DNA of 64,000 nucleotides from Shouchella oshimensis (lineage in GTDB: Bacteria > Bacillota > Bacilli > Bacillales > Bacillaceae_D): positions 79,849 through 143,848 of the forward strand of contig NZ_KV917380.1 in NCBI RefSeq assembly GCF_002019765.1, read 5' to 3'. Of the stretch, positions 41,466 through 51,109 are shown piece after piece (the stretch's first letter is position 1; every line of letters starts with the position of its first letter). The notes beneath the pieces were generated by a model. That model had not been told where the DNA came from. It saw only the letters and a list, made by a program, of their open reading frames with translations, and did no database searches. The position numbers were made by a program, and so were the translations under genes.

Positions 41466-42608
41466 TTAATAAGTCCGTACTGGTGAAAAGAGGTGTAGGT
41501 AACGATCAGAATCAATTGGACGGATCACAAACGGGCTCATCGCCCCTGTAAACATCAAATGAATCTCTTCACTATCAATCACTTTTAGAGCATCGATAAT
41601 ATTCTTACCGTTAAAAGAGATTCTTAGTTCTTCGCCTTCGTATCGTTCCACTTCCATTTGTTCGGTCACTTTCCCTACCTCTTGTGAAGTAGATGAAATT
41701 TCAATTTCGCCTTCTCCCAATGTTTTCATGTTTATGACATTGTTTTTGGCTTCTCTTGATAAAAGAAGCGCTCGTTCTAATGTCTGAAGCAACGGCTTCG
41801 TTTTCAACACAAAGCTCGTTCTTGATTGATTTGGAATCATGCTTGATGTAACTGGATACTTCCCTTCCAACAATCTGGAGAAAAACAATACGTGACCAAG
41901 TTTAAATAAAATTTGGTTTTCCGTTACAACGATGTCTACAGCATCAGATGTATCTTCTACAATTTTGCTCAACTCTTGTAAGCTTTTCCCTGGAATAACC
42001 ACATTTTGAAAATGAAGGTCTTCATTCTCTACATCGATCTTTGTGCGTCGCATTGCCAAGCGATGACTATCTGTTGCAGTACAGATTAATCCATCTTCTT
42101 CTGTCTCGATGTTTACACCTGTCAACACCGGGCGTGTTTCCTGAGTGGACACCGCAAAGACAGTTTGGCGAATGACATTGCGGAGCATGTCTTGAGGCAT
42201 AGAAAAAATCAAGTCCTCTTTTAACTGCGGAAGTCGTGGATATTCATCAGGGTCTAATCCATTTAATGTGAAAACAGAAGATCCAGAGCGAATCGTAGCA
42301 GCAAATTGATCATGGACCGTAATATCAATTGTATCGCCAGGTAATTTTTTCACTATTTCAGAAAAGTATTTTGACTGTAATACAATACTTCCTTCTTGCT
42401 CGACTTCAACAAGTTCTTTCTCATTTTCTACAGTTGGAATAAACGCTTCAATCGATAAGTCAGAATCACTTCCTGTTAACGTTAAGCCTTTTTTTGTAGC
42501 AACAATTTTTATTCCAGTAAGAATAGGGATCGTGGTTCTTGGAGAAACAGCTTTCGATACGTGTTGAACATCATGAACCATTCGGTTGCGATCAATTATG
42601 ACATGCAT
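41466..42608 (-). CDS. dnaN: DNA polymerase III beta sliding clamp
   Basis: Ring-shaped processivity factor, 380 residues in three similar domains. It shows the family start MHVIIDRNRMVHDVQHVSKAVS, TIPILTGIKI, the second-domain NLIP-like boundary, and the C-terminal FVIRPIDSDRYLHLFSPVRTY, which forms part of the hydrophobic cleft that binds DnaE/DnaX peptides. ATG with AAGGAG 9 bases upstream. It follows dnaA across the origin unwinding region. Confidence 0.98.
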   Translation of the reverse strand: MHVIIDRNRMVHDVQHVSKAVSPRTTIPILTGIKIVATKKGLTLTGSDSDLSIEAFIPTVENEKELVEVEQEGSIVLQSKYFSEIVKKLPGDTIDITVHDQFAATIRSGSSVFTLNGLDPDEYPRLPQLKEDLIFSMPQDMLRNVIRQTVFAVSTQETRPVLTGVNIETEEDGLICTATDSHRLAMRRTKIDVENEDLHFQNVVIPGKSLQELSKIVEDTSDAVDIVVTENQILFKLGHVLFFSRLLEGKYPVTSSMIPNQSRTSFVLKTKPLLQTLERALLLSREAKNNVINMKTLGEGEIEISSTSQEVGKVTEQMEVERYEGEELRISFNGKNIIDALKVIDSEEIHLMFTGAMSPFVIRPIDSDRYLHLFSPVRTY

Positions 42609-42661
42609 ACTTTGATACTCCTTTTCATAAACATATATAGTATTCTTTTTATTAATTAAAA

Positions 42662-42758
42662 GTCGTAGTAATAGTAATAGGGCTTGTGAGTTTGTGGATA
42701 ACTAAAAAAATGCGTAAAGAGATAGCCTATTCACATGTGGGTAAATTGTGGATAGGCT
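42662..42758. other. oriC, unwinding side (dnaA-dnaN spacer): DnaA boxes and DnaA-trios
   Basis: Reading the minus strand toward dnaN: DnaA boxes CTATCCACA (42747-42755), TTACCCACA (42736-42744) and a perfect TTATCCACA (42693-42701), then a GC-rich step (AAGCCC), then a run of trinucleotides TATTACTATTACTACGAC (42662-42680), then an AT-rich stretch. This is the basal unwinding system described in B. subtilis, where DnaA spreads from the boxes onto DnaA-trios to open the duplex. AGCCTAT (42724-42730) and ATAGGCT (42752-42758) form an inverted repeat flanking two of the boxes and might also end the dnaA transcript. Confidence 0.88.
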
Positions 42759-42786
42759 TGTTCCAATTATACACATCATTCACAGC

Positions 42787-44136
42787 CTATTGGCGAAGCT
42801 GCTCGGTAATCATTTGAATTTTTTGTTGTAAATCTTGATCAGTTACGAGTAATTTGGAAATTTTCTCGTGGGCATGAATGACGGTTGTATGGTCACGGCC
42901 ACCAAATTCACTACCGATCTTAGGTAAGGAAGCATCAGTCATTTCTCTTGAAAGATACATGGCAATTTGTCTAGGAAAGGCAACAGATTTTGTTCGTTTC
43001 TTTGCTTTGAAATCTTCTAATTTAACTTGATAATGGTCACCGACAAGTTTTTGAATATCTGAAATGCTGAGGGTTTTTGGTAGTGCATTTGGAATAATAT
43101 CTTTTAAAGCTTCAGCAGCTAAATCTGCATTCATGTCTTGGTTAATCAGTGATGAATACGCAACAACACGAATTAAAGCACCTTCCAGCTCACGGATATT
43201 CGTGTCAATTTGATTCGCAATGTAAAGCATCACTTCGTTTGGAATATCAAGGTTTTCTGCTTTTGCTTTTTTTCTTAAAATAGCTATACGCGTCTCAAGA
43301 TCAGGTGGTGTTATATCCGTTATTAAGCCCCATTCAAATCTTGAACGAAGACGATCTTCTAATGTTGGAATCTCCTTAGGAGGACGATCACTTGAAATCA
43401 CGATTTGCTTTGACTCTTCGTGCAGAGCGTTAAATGTATGAAAAAACTCTTCTTGAGTTTGAATTTTCCCAGCAATGAATTGAATATCATCTATTAATAA
43501 GACATCGACATTGCGATATTTGTTGCGGAAATGAACCGCTTTGTTGTCACGAATGGCATTAATAAATTCATTAGTAAACTTTTCTGAAGAGAGGTAAACA
43601 ACCTTTGCATTCGGATTATGTTCCATTACATAATGACCAATGGCATGCATTAAATGTGTTTTTCCTAATCCAACGCCACCATAAATAAAGAGTGGATTGT
43701 ATGCTCTGGCTGGCGCTTCTGCAACGGCAAGTGATGCAGCATGAGCGAATCGGTTACCAGAACCAATAACAAAGGTATTAAAAGTGTATTTATCATTTAA
43801 CATCGAACGATTTGTGTCATTTTGGGTAGCTAAATTTACTTCTGTCGCGGCAGGAGTTGGTTGTTCTTGAATGACTTCTTCTTGTTCGTGCTGTGGAATG
43901 ACAAATTTCGGGTTTAGTCTTGCCCCAGTTAAATGCTCGATAATATCTGCTGCTAAGCTAGAATAATGATCTTCAAGCCAATCGCGAGCAAATTCATTTG
44001 GAGCTGTTATTGTGATAACGTCATTTTGCAAAGCCGTTGCTGTCGTTGATTTTAGCCAAGTTTCATAACTAGGCTTACTGACTCTCTGTTTCATTTCTTC
44101 AAGTACTTTATTCCATAGGTCATGAATATTTTCCAA
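42787..44136 (-). CDS. dnaA: Chromosomal replication initiator DnaA
   Basis: Binds DnaA boxes and opens the origin. It has 449 residues: domain I ([22 protein letters not shown]), a variable linker, the AAA+ domain with Walker [11 protein letters not shown] (about 153), Walker B LLIDDIQF (about 214) and sensor motifs, and the C-terminal DNA-binding domain with [15 protein letters not shown] (about 412). The start is TTG 44136, 7 bases after AAGGAGG. It is flanked on both sides by DnaA-box clusters, which suggests autoregulation. Confidence 0.99.
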   Translation of the reverse strand: MENIHDLWNKVLEEMKQRVSKPSYETWLKSTTATALQNDVITITAPNEFARDWLEDHYSSLAADIIEHLTGARLNPKFVIPQHEQEEVIQEQPTPAATEVNLATQNDTNRSMLNDKYTFNTFVIGSGNRFAHAASLAVAEAPARAYNPLFIYGGVGLGKTHLMHAIGHYVMEHNPNAKVVYLSSEKFTNEFINAIRDNKAVHFRNKYRNVDVLLIDDIQFIAGKIQTQEEFFHTFNALHEESKQIVISSDRPPKEIPTLEDRLRSRFEWGLITDITPPDLETRIAILRKKAKAENLDIPNEVMLYIANQIDTNIRELEGALIRVVAYSSLINQDMNADLAAEALKDIIPNALPKTLSISDIQKLVGDHYQVKLEDFKAKKRTKSVAFPRQIAMYLSREMTDASLPKIGSEFGGRDHTTVIHAHEKISKLLVTDQDLQQKIQMITEQLRQ

Positions 44137-44231
44137 AAAAGCCCCTCCTTCTGCGACATTCTCACACTGTACAACTTTTGTATAAGTAGCGGTATAAATA
44201 TACGGACGAATATATACGACGAAACATTCAT

Positions 44232-44260
44232 ATTATAGGATGTTACGTAGAAAAGCAACG
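44232..44260 (-). promoter_or_regulatory. Candidate dnaA promoter
   Basis: A perfect TATAAT on the minus strand (44232-44237). The best minus-35 is GTTGC(TT) at 44253-44260 with spacing 15-17, which is weak. DnaA boxes begin 13 bases upstream (44273), placing autorepression directly at the promoter. Confidence 0.5.
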
Positions 44261-44272
44261 ACTTCAACAAAC

Positions 44273-44533
44273 TGTGGATAACAAAATAAACAGATGGAAA
44301 GAACCTGTCCACAACCTTACCCACAGGCTGTGGACAGGTTCTTTGGTACATACATTGTCCACGAAAGAAATCTCTTATATCATAGCAAAAAAAAGCTTTA
44401 GTAGCAATGGAAGGATGAACTTATCCACAAAATACAGGATGTAGTGTTTTGGTGTTGTCCACAATACAAGATATGTGTAAATCCTTGTCGATAACGTGTA
44501 GATAACCATATGTGAATAAAAAATATGTCCACA
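44273..44533. other. oriC, upstream DnaA-box cluster (rpmH-dnaA spacer)
   Basis: The intergenic 44137-44673 carries no gene. DnaA boxes and close variants: TGTGGATAA 44273-44281; CTGTCCACA 44305-44313; TTACCCACA 44317-44325; TGTGGACAG 44329-44337; TTGTCCACG 44355-44363; perfect TTATCCACA 44421-44429; TTGTCCACA 44455-44463; TGTAGATAA 44497-44505; TGTGAATAA 44511-44519; ATGTCCACA 44525-44533. Together with the dnaA-dnaN spacer this makes the bipartite Bacillus-type origin. The TGTCCACA variant is more frequent here than the perfect box. Confidence 0.88.
44298..44344. repeat. Perfect 16-bp inverted repeat in oriC containing three DnaA boxes
   Basis: The arms 44298-44313 and 44329-44344 are exact reverse complements, with a 15-base centre. 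Each arm carries a DnaA-box variant (TGTCCACA/TGTGGACA) and the centre carries TTACCCACA. It could act as a symmetric DnaA docking site or extrude as a hairpin. No T run suited to a terminator. Confidence 0.8.
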
Positions 44534-44597
44534 AAGGTAGAGCATAGCGATGTGAAGAAGTGAAAAAAGAGGTTTAAAAGAAGTTTAGAATAAAGAC

Positions 44598-44627
44598 TTG
44601 ACACATACGGTCATACATCTATATAAT
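44598..44627 (+). promoter_or_regulatory. rpmH promoter
   Basis: Consensus TTGACA (44598-44603) and TATAAT (44622-44627), spacing 18, about 45 bases before the rpmH start. Confidence 0.85.
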
Positions 44628-44673
44628 TTTTGGGAGTGCCTTAAGATCTAAATCCTCGAAGGAGGTGGAATAC

Positions 44674-44811
44674 ATGGGTAAACCAACGTTCCAACCAAAT
44701 AACCGTAAACGTAAAAAGAATCACGGCTTCCGTGCAAGAATGGCTACGAAAAATGGACGTAAAGTTCTTTCTCGCCGTCGTCAAAAAGGAAGAAAAGTAT
44801 TGTCTGCATAG
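44674..44811 (+). CDS. rpmH: Ribosomal protein L34
   Basis: A 45-residue, very basic protein with the L34 signature [19 protein letters not shown] and ending KGRKVLSA. It begins MGKPTF, one or two residues longer than the B. subtilis form (MKRTF). GGAGG lies 6 bases before the ATG. First gene to the right of oriC, with its own strong promoter and a terminator overlapping the stop codon. Confidence 0.98.
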   Translation: MGKPTFQPNNRKRKKNHGFRARMATKNGRKVLSRRRQKGRKVLSA

Positions 44812-44835
44812 ACCACTGACATCAGTGGTCTTTTT
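44811..44835 (+). terminator. Terminator/attenuator between rpmH and rnpA
   Basis: GACCACTGA pairs with TCAGTGGTC across a 2-base loop, followed by five Ts. Probably partly read through, so more L34 than RnpA is made. Confidence 0.8.
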
Positions 44836-44877
44836 CAGGTTTTATACATTATTTGAGTCAAGAGGGTCGTGAGACGA

Positions 44878-45276
44878 ATGAAAAAAGAGCAACGTATTAA
44901 AAAAAATGAAGAATTTTCGGCTGTCTTTAATAGAGGATCATCAATGGCCAACCGTCAATTTGTTCTTTATATCTTGCCAAAAGAAGGACAAGATTCACTG
45001 CGCCTCGGATTATCTGTCTCAAAAAGAGTGGGAAATGCCGTTTGTCGAAATCGGATTAAACGTTATGTGCGTGAAGTATTTACTCAAATTCAGGGTGATT
45101 TAAAGCAGCATTACGATTATGTTGTCATAGCCCGCAATCCTGTTAAAGACATGACATACCACGAAATAAAAAGTAGCTTGGAGCATGTACTTAGAAAATC
45201 AAAAATGATTGTTCGTGTTCAACAAAATAAAGAAAATCGACAGCTAGGAGGAAGAAAAGAAAGTGAAACGAATTAG
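44878..45276 (+). CDS. rnpA: Ribonuclease P protein component
   Basis: Protein subunit of RNase P, which matures tRNA 5' ends. From ATG 44878 it has 132 residues. It starts MKKEQRIKKNEEFSAVF and carries the RNA-binding signature SKRVGNAVCRNRIKRYVRE (about 50-68). A GTG at 44869 lies closer to the AGAGGG site and cannot be excluded; the ATG matches the family better. It overlaps spoIIIJ by 14 bases, showing translational coupling. Confidence 0.96.
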   Translation: MKKEQRIKKNEEFSAVFNRGSSMANRQFVLYILPKEGQDSLRLGLSVSKRVGNAVCRNRIKRYVREVFTQIQGDLKQHYDYVVIARNPVKDMTYHEIKSSLEHVLRKSKMIVRVQQNKENRQLGGRKESETN

Positions 45277-46105
45277 CTGGCTCGTAGTCATGACGGGGAT
45301 GCTCTTTTTTTTATCTGGCTGTTTTAATATTAACGAGCCTATTACATCAGAGAGCTCAGGTTTTTGGAATTCCTTCTTTGTGTATCCGTTATCACAATTA
45401 ATTATTTTCATTGCAAACTGGGTAAATAGCTATGGATTTGCCATTATTATTGTAACGATTTTATTTCGATTCATTTTATTACCATTAATGGTGAAGCAAA
45501 CAAAAAGTATGAAGGCGATGCAGCAGTTGCAGCCAGAAATGCAAAAATTACGCGAGACTCATAGCGCAAAAGATCAAAATACACGCTTAAAATTAAATGA
45601 AGAAATGCAGAAATTATTCGCAACACATAAAGTAAACCCTTTTGCAGGTTGTTTACCGATTTTGATTCAAATGCCGATTTTTCTTGCTATTTATCATGCG
45701 ATTATGCGTACAGAAAATTTTCAAGGTGAGTCCTTTGCTTGGTTCCAATTAAGTGATCCGGACCCATTTTTCATCTTACCGATATTGGCGTTTGTGTTAA
45801 CATTCGTGCAGCAAAAAATGATGATGGTGCAAAATAATCCACAGGCAAAAATATTATTATATCTTATGCCGTTTATGATTTTAGTAATCGGGATTTTCTT
45901 ACCCGCTGCGGTTATTCTCTATTGGGTAGTAGGAAACATCTTCATGATTGCACAAACCTACTTTATTACTGGACCAAACACAGGAAAAAGAGGATTAGAA
46001 TCCACTGTTGGTGTTAATCAAAGCTCGACAAGGGGTACGTATTCATCAAACGCAAAAAATAAAAGTTCAAGTAAGAAGAAGAAAAATAAGAAAAAACGGA
46101 AATAA
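45263..46105 (+). CDS. spoIIIJ: Membrane protein insertase YidC1/SpoIIIJ (lipoprotein)
   Basis: Inserts proteins into the cytoplasmic membrane with or without Sec. In Bacillus SpoIIIJ is also needed for late forespore gene expression. It has 280 residues: a signal peptide with lipobox LSGC (Cys20), then five membrane helices of the Oxa1/YidC fold. The first is preceded by FWNSFFVYPLSQLI, and the conserved Arg of the hydrophilic groove lies in ILFRFILLPLM (about 70). A Lys-rich C-terminal tail (KSSSKKKKNKKKRK) probably contacts ribosomes. GTG start. rnpA-spoIIIJ-jag is the conserved order. Confidence 0.96.
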   Translation: MKRISWLVVMTGMLFFLSGCFNINEPITSESSGFWNSFFVYPLSQLIIFIANWVNSYGFAIIIVTILFRFILLPLMVKQTKSMKAMQQLQPEMQKLRETHSAKDQNTRLKLNEEMQKLFATHKVNPFAGCLPILIQMPIFLAIYHAIMRTENFQGESFAWFQLSDPDPFFILPILAFVLTFVQQKMMMVQNNPQAKILLYLMPFMILVIGIFLPAAVILYWVVGNIFMIAQTYFITGPNTGKRGLESTVGVNQSSTRGTYSSNAKNKSSSKKKKNKKKRK

Positions 46106-46119
46106 GAAAGGGGTATCCT

Positions 46120-46752
46120 ATGGCAACGAAGACGGTAAAAGGTCGGACTGTTGATGAAGCTGTACAAAAAGCATTAGACGAACTTAATGTAAAAAAGGAT
46201 CAATTAATGTATAACGTAATTGAAGAACCACAAAAAGGTTTCTTAGGATTATTTGGTGGAAAACCTGCAGTAATTGAAGTTCGTGTAAAACCTAAAACCG
46301 AAGACGTTGCAGGATCCTTTCTTTTAAAAACCGCCGAATTAATGGGACTTTCCGTTACAATCGAGCAACAACGCGATGGAAAATATGTTGCGTTGAACCT
46401 TGTTACATCTGAAAATGCTGATCAAGGAAAGTTGATCGGAAAAAAAGGTCAAACACTTGATTCTTTAGAGCATTTAACAAACTTAGTTGTTGCCAATCAG
46501 GATACAAGCGATACTTCTCGTATTCGCTTAAATGCTGGCGGCTATAGGGAGAAGCGAGAAGAGACTTTACGTCAGCTAGCCCTTCGAATTAGTCAGAAGG
46601 CACATACAACAAAGGAAAAAGTGGTACTTGAGCCAATGTCTGCTCGTGAGCGTAAGGTGATCCATACAACACTAGCTGATAGTCAGATTGTCACAACTGA
46701 ATCAAAAGGAAACGGTTCAAAACGACATGTTGTGGTTGAACCGGTTAAATAA
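46120..46752 (+). CDS. jag: RNA-binding protein Jag/KhpB (SpoIIIJ-associated)
   Basis: A 210-residue RNA-binding protein. N-terminal Jag domain (about 1-50, ending GFLGLFGGKPAVIEV), a KH domain with LIGKKGQTLDSLEHL (about 106-122) and a C-terminal R3H domain (REEKR... and the RERKVIHTTL stretch, about 180-205). Jag works with YidC/SpoIIIJ and is linked to cell elongation and RNA regulation in Gram-positives. ATG with AAAGGGG upstream. Last gene before a strong terminator. Confidence 0.95.
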   Translation: MATKTVKGRTVDEAVQKALDELNVKKDQLMYNVIEEPQKGFLGLFGGKPAVIEVRVKPKTEDVAGSFLLKTAELMGLSVTIEQQRDGKYVALNLVTSENADQGKLIGKKGQTLDSLEHLTNLVVANQDTSDTSRIRLNAGGYREKREETLRQLALRISQKAHTTKEKVVLEPMSARERKVIHTTLADSQIVTTESKGNGSKRHVVVEPVK

Positions 46753-46781
46753 GAAGTGCAAAAGCACTTCTTATTTTTTTG
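46750..46781 (+). terminator. Terminator after jag
   Basis: AAGAAGTGC and GCACTTCTT with loop AAAA followed by ATTTTTTT, overlapping the jag stop codon. Confidence 0.9.
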
Positions 46782-46886
46782 GAGCAATAAAAACTGGAAG
46801 AGAAAGTTCACATTGAAGCAATGGCTTTTCAACTATGCGTATGCTATTCTTATTAGTTGAAGCTGTATTTTACGGAGGTGATGAAT

Positions 46887-48251
46887 GTGGATACAATCGC
46901 AGCAATATCTACGGCACTTGGAGAAGGAGCTATTGGAATTGTCCGGCTCAGTGGAGATCAAGCAATTGATATTAGTGACAAGCTCTTTAAAGGAACAACG
47001 AAATTGAGTGAAGTCAAGACGCACACCATTACTTATGGGCATCTAGTCGAAGGTAATGAGGTCATTGAAGAGGCTATGGTCACTGTTATGCATGGACCAA
47101 AAACGTATACGCGTGAGAACATTGTTGAGATTAACTGTCATGGAGGGTTAGTTTCTGTTAATCGCGTATTACAGGCAGCATTGTCACATGGTGCTCGGTT
47201 GGCTGAGCCGGGAGAATTTACAAAGCGTGCGTTTCTAAATGGGAGAATAGACCTTTCTCAAGCAGAAGGTGTAATGGATTTAATTCGTTCCAAATCGGAT
47301 CAGGCAATGAACGTAGCGATGAGGCAAGTGGAGGGAAGATTGTCAGGAAAGATTCAACATCTTAGACAACAACTTTTAGAGACTGTTGCTGCGGTAGAAG
47401 TCAATATTGATTACCCTGAGTATGATGCAGAAACGATGACACAGCAAATTATTCGCGAAAAGATGATGCCAGTTTTAGTGGAAATCGATCATCTTCTCGT
47501 TACGGCGAAGCAAGGAAAAGTACTGCGTGAAGGATTGGCAACGGCTATTATCGGGCGCCCAAATGTAGGGAAGTCGTCCTTAATGAATAGTCTTGTACAT
47601 GAATCAAAAGCGATTGTTACAGACATTCCAGGGACAACACGAGATACATTAGAAGAGTACGTTAATGTAAGAGGTGTACCCCTTCGATTAATTGATACAG
47701 CAGGTATTCGCGAAACAGAAGATATTGTCGAAAAAATTGGCGTTGAGCGTTCACGTAAGGCCTTAAAAGAAGCCGAGTTAATCTTACTCGTATTAAATAA
47801 CAGTGAACCGTTAACGATGGAAGACGAAGCGCTTTTTAAAGCCGTTGAAGATATGGATGTTGTTATTATTGTTAATAAAACCGATCAGAAACAAGCAATT
47901 GACATTAAAAAGGTGCATCAGTTTGCAAACGGGCGACCAGTTGTGACTACGTCGTTGATTCATGATGAGGGTGTTGACCAATTAGAAGAAGCGATTAAAC
48001 AATTGTTTTTTGCTGGTGATATTGAAGGTCAAGATCTGACCTACGTATCGAATGCTAGACATATAGGACTGTTAAATGAGGCGAAAAGACGTGCTGAGGA
48101 CGCCCTACAGGCCACAGAGATGGATGTACCAGTCGACCTTATCCAGATTGATGTGACACGTACCTGGGAGCTCTTAGGAGAGATTATAGGGGAAGATGTG
48201 CAGGATAGTTTAATTGATCAGTTGTTTTCACAGTTTTGTTTAGGTAAATAA
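46887..48251 (+). CDS. mnmE: tRNA uridine-5-carboxymethylaminomethyl modification GTPase MnmE
   Basis: With MnmG it installs the cmnm5 group on wobble uridine 34 of several tRNAs. It has 454 residues from GTG 46887: an N-terminal folate-binding domain (MDTIAAIS start; [22 protein letters not shown]), a helical domain, the inserted G domain with GRPNVGKSS (about 226), [14 protein letters not shown] and NKTD, and the C-terminal CLGK with the essential Cys. GGAGG lies 8 bases before the GTG; ATG 46881 is too close and the frame further upstream has no support. Confidence 0.97.
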   Translation: MDTIAAISTALGEGAIGIVRLSGDQAIDISDKLFKGTTKLSEVKTHTITYGHLVEGNEVIEEAMVTVMHGPKTYTRENIVEINCHGGLVSVNRVLQAALSHGARLAEPGEFTKRAFLNGRIDLSQAEGVMDLIRSKSDQAMNVAMRQVEGRLSGKIQHLRQQLLETVAAVEVNIDYPEYDAETMTQQIIREKMMPVLVEIDHLLVTAKQGKVLREGLATAIIGRPNVGKSSLMNSLVHESKAIVTDIPGTTRDTLEEYVNVRGVPLRLIDTAGIRETEDIVEKIGVERSRKALKEAELILLVLNNSEPLTMEDEALFKAVEDMDVVIIVNKTDQKQAIDIKKVHQFANGRPVVTTSLIHDEGVDQLEEAIKQLFFAGDIEGQDLTYVSNARHIGLLNEAKRRAEDALQATEMDVPVDLIQIDVTRTWELLGEIIGEDVQDSLIDQLFSQFCLGK

Positions 48252-48356
48252 ATGTTCTAAGAAGAATTGTGCATGTCGAGTTCGTTGAGTAATGAGATCG
48301 TTAGAAGCGAACTGATGTACTTCGAATAGTAAAAAATTTCGATTGAAAGGAAGGGA

Positions 48357-48377
48357 GACTAGAGCAACGATCTAGTC
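48357..48377 (+). promoter_or_regulatory. Hairpin between the Shine-Dalgarno and start codon of mnmG
   Basis: GACTAGA (48357-48363) and TCTAGTC (48371-48377) form a perfect 7-bp stem with a 7-base loop. The only good Shine-Dalgarno (AAGGAAGGGAG, about 48348-48357) lies directly 5' of it and the ATG (48386) 8 bases 3' of it. Folding would bring the two to a normal distance. Confidence 0.55.
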
Positions 48378-48385
48378 GAGCATAT

Positions 48386-50275
48386 ATGAATTATCAAGCT
48401 GATTCGTTTGATGTGATTGTCATCGGAGCAGGTCATGCAGGAGTGGAAGCAGGTCTTGCTGCTGCGAGGATGGGTTCGAACACGCTTATGCTTACGTTAA
48501 ATTTAGATGCCATTGCATATATGCCGTGTAACCCATCTGTAGGCGGTCCTGCAAAAGGGATTGTCGTTCGTGAAGTAGACGCTTTAGGCGGCGAAATGGG
48601 GCGAAATATTGATAAAACCCATATTCAAATGAGAATGTTAAATACGGGTAAAGGTCCGGCGGTTCGTGCCTTACGTGCGCAAGCCGATAAATTTCAGTAT
48701 CAACATGAAATGAAAAAAACACTAGAGGAACAAGACAATTTATTAGTACGACAAGGAATGGTTGATCGATTAATCATTGAGGATGGCGAGTGTCACGGTG
48801 TTATTACCAATACAGGTGCTGAATATCGTGCGAAAGCTGTTGTTATTACAACAGGTACTTATTTAAAAGGTAAAATTATTTTAGGTGAGCTATCTTATGA
48901 ATCTGGTCCAAATAATATGCAGCCATCCATCAAGCTGTCTGATCACCTCAAGGAACTTGGATTTAACATTGTTCGTTTCAAAACAGGAACGCCCCCACGA
49001 GTAAATGGGAACACAATTGATTATACAAAAACAGAAATCCAGCCAGGGGACGATAAGCCTCGTGCTTTTTCTTATGAAACCACAAAGTATATTACCGATC
49101 AGCTTCCATGTTGGTTAACCTATACCGGATCGGACACACATGAAATTATTAATGAAAATCTTGGACGTTCACCAATGTATTCAGGTATGATAGAAGGAAC
49201 AGGACCAAGGTATTGTCCGTCTATAGAAGATAAGATTGTCCGCTTTAATGATAAGCCACGACACCAAATTTTTCTAGAGCCGGAAGGTCGAAACACAACA
49301 GAAGTATATGTGCAAGGTTTATCAACAAGTTTACCAGAGGATGTTCAGCTATCTATGCTTAAATCCATTCCTGGTCTTGAACATGTGAAAATGATGCGCC
49401 CTGGATATGCAATTGAATATGATGCCATCGTTCCTACACAATTGTGGCCGACTTTAGAAACAAAGGCAGTACCGGGGCTTTTTACAGCTGGACAAATTAA
49501 TGGTACATCGGGCTATGAGGAAGCTGCTGGACAAGGGGTCGTTGCAGGAATTAATGCAGCAAGAAAAGTAGCAGGACAAGAGCCGCTAATTTTAGATCGT
49601 TCAGACGCTTATATTGGCGTTATGATTGATGATTTAGTTACAAAGGGTACAAATGAGCCTTATCGCTTACTTACGTCTAGAGCTGAATTCCGCTTAATTT
49701 TACGCCATGATAATGCAGACCTACGCTTAACAGAAAAAGGTTATAATTTAGGATTAATTTCTGAAGAGCGCTATGCTCAGTTTAAACACAAAAAAGAAGC
49801 AGTCGAACAAGAGATTAAGCGTATTAAAGGATTAATCGTGAAGCCATCATCTCAAGTGAATGAAGTTCTTATCCAGTTAGGCTCAAACGCTATGAGTGAG
49901 GCAATTAAAGCAGAAGCGCTATTGAAGCGACCAGAATTAACGTATAACGATTTGATGAACATTGTGCCGCACCCTGATCAACAACTTGATGAGGACGTGT
50001 GCGAACAAGTTGAAATTCAAGTGAAGTATGAAGGGTATATCGAAAAACAGTGGCAGCAAGTTGAACGTTTAAAGAAAATGGAGCGTAAGCAAATCCCTGA
50101 AGACCTTGACTATGATGCTATACAAGGGCTTGCAACGGAAGCGCGACAAAAATTAAAAATGGTTAGACCTTTATCTGTAGGGCAAGCTTCCCGTGTATCT
50201 GGCGTTAATCCTGCAGACGTATCGATTTTACTTGTTTATTTGGAACAAGGACGTCTTGCCAAAACATCATCGTGA
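48386..50275 (+). CDS. mnmG: tRNA uridine-5-carboxymethylaminomethyl modification enzyme MnmG (GidA)
   Basis: FAD-dependent partner of MnmE. It has 629 residues: FAD motif [17 protein letters not shown] (about 14-30), [11 protein letters not shown] with a conserved Cys (about 52), [12 protein letters not shown] with a second Cys (about 275), and the C-terminal MnmE-binding helical domain ([18 protein letters not shown]-like end). No other in-frame NTG codon lies between the upstream stop and ATG 48386, so the start is secure although the Shine-Dalgarno is unusually far away (see the hairpin entry). 134 bases separate it from mnmE; nothing else is seen there. Confidence 0.97.
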   Translation: MNYQADSFDVIVIGAGHAGVEAGLAAARMGSNTLMLTLNLDAIAYMPCNPSVGGPAKGIVVREVDALGGEMGRNIDKTHIQMRMLNTGKGPAVRALRAQADKFQYQHEMKKTLEEQDNLLVRQGMVDRLIIEDGECHGVITNTGAEYRAKAVVITTGTYLKGKIILGELSYESGPNNMQPSIKLSDHLKELGFNIVRFKTGTPPRVNGNTIDYTKTEIQPGDDKPRAFSYETTKYITDQLPCWLTYTGSDTHEIINENLGRSPMYSGMIEGTGPRYCPSIEDKIVRFNDKPRHQIFLEPEGRNTTEVYVQGLSTSLPEDVQLSMLKSIPGLEHVKMMRPGYAIEYDAIVPTQLWPTLETKAVPGLFTAGQINGTSGYEEAAGQGVVAGINAARKVAGQEPLILDRSDAYIGVMIDDLVTKGTNEPYRLLTSRAEFRLILRHDNADLRLTEKGYNLGLISEERYAQFKHKKEAVEQEIKRIKGLIVKPSSQVNEVLIQLGSNAMSEAIKAEALLKRPELTYNDLMNIVPHPDQQLDEDVCEQVEIQVKYEGYIEKQWQQVERLKKMERKQIPEDLDYDAIQGLATEARQKLKMVRPLSVGQASRVSGVNPADVSILLVYLEQGRLAKTSS

Positions 50276-50285
50276 GGTTGTTTAT

Positions 50286-50999
50286 ATGAGTTACGAGAAG
50301 TTTCCAGAATTACTTGCTGAAAAAAATATCGTACTTTCATCTACTCAAGAAGAGCAGTTCAACCGTTATTTTGAACTGCTTGTTGAGTGGAATGAAAAAA
50401 TTAACTTAACAGCAATTGTTGCTAAAGATGACGTGTATTTAAAGCACTTTTATGACTCACTTACCCCTAGTTTTTATTTTCCATTCACTAATCAATCTGT
50501 ATTGGACATTGGAGCAGGAGCGGGATTTCCGAGTTTACCTTTGAAAATTCTTTATCCTGATTTACACGTATCAATTATTGATTCATTAAACAAAAGAATT
50601 GGTTTTCTGACGTTTCTAGCAGATGAATTAGGTCTTACAAATGTATCTTTTTACCATGATCGTGCTGAATTAGCAGGTAAAAATGCAATGCATAGAGAAA
50701 ATTATGATATTGTGACAGCAAGAGCGGTTGCACGCATGTCTGTTTTAGCAGAACTCTGTCTTCCATTTGTTAAAGTAGATGGATCTTTTATTGCGTTAAA
50801 AGCAGCAGGTGCTAATCAAGAGCTAAATGATGGAGAAAAAGCTATAACAACGATGGGTGGACAAATAGAAAGCAATCATTTCTTTTCTTTACCAGTTGAA
50901 CAGAGTGACCGTCATATTGTTACGATTAAAAAAATAAAAACAACACCAAAAAAGTATCCTAGAAAACCTGGAATGCCGAACAAACAACCGATTGTTTAA
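50286..50999 (+). CDS. rsmG: 16S rRNA (guanine527-N7)-methyltransferase RsmG
   Basis: SAM-dependent methyltransferase of 237 residues that modifies G527 in the 530 loop of 16S rRNA; loss gives low-level streptomycin resistance. SAM motif [17 protein letters not shown] (about 72-88), then the VTARAVARM motif (about 140) and a basic C-terminus. ATG 50286 with TGAGG 8 bases upstream. It lies 10 bases after mnmG, as in other bacilli. Confidence 0.97.
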   Translation: MSYEKFPELLAEKNIVLSSTQEEQFNRYFELLVEWNEKINLTAIVAKDDVYLKHFYDSLTPSFYFPFTNQSVLDIGAGAGFPSLPLKILYPDLHVSIIDSLNKRIGFLTFLADELGLTNVSFYHDRAELAGKNAMHRENYDIVTARAVARMSVLAELCLPFVKVDGSFIALKAAGANQELNDGEKAITTMGGQIESNHFFSLPVEQSDRHIVTIKKIKTTPKKYPRKPGMPNKQPIV

Positions 51000-51011
51000 A
51001 CGTTACGTAAA

Positions 51012-51027
51012 GGTTTCACGTGGAACA
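51012..51027. other. parS-like site upstream of noc
   Basis: GGTTTCACGTGGAACA matches TGTTTCACGTGGAACA in 15 of 16 positions, with an intact CACGTG core. It would be bound by Spo0J (ParB). It lies 85-100 bases before the noc start. Confidence 0.8.
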
Positions 51028-51109
51028 AATTCATTTAAACAAAGGAATGACTTTTATAGGTGTCGAACTATACATGATGGTTATTTAATAAAAGGTGGTG
51101 TCTGAGGCG

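Noticed and set aside
44091-44604. Minus-strand open frames across the rpmH-dnaA spacer
   Set aside because: They cover clustered DnaA boxes and lack ribosome binding sites; the region is origin DNA.
50193-50285. N-terminal extension of rsmG
   Set aside because: It overlaps mnmG in another frame; ATG 50286 has its own ribosome binding site and the family start.
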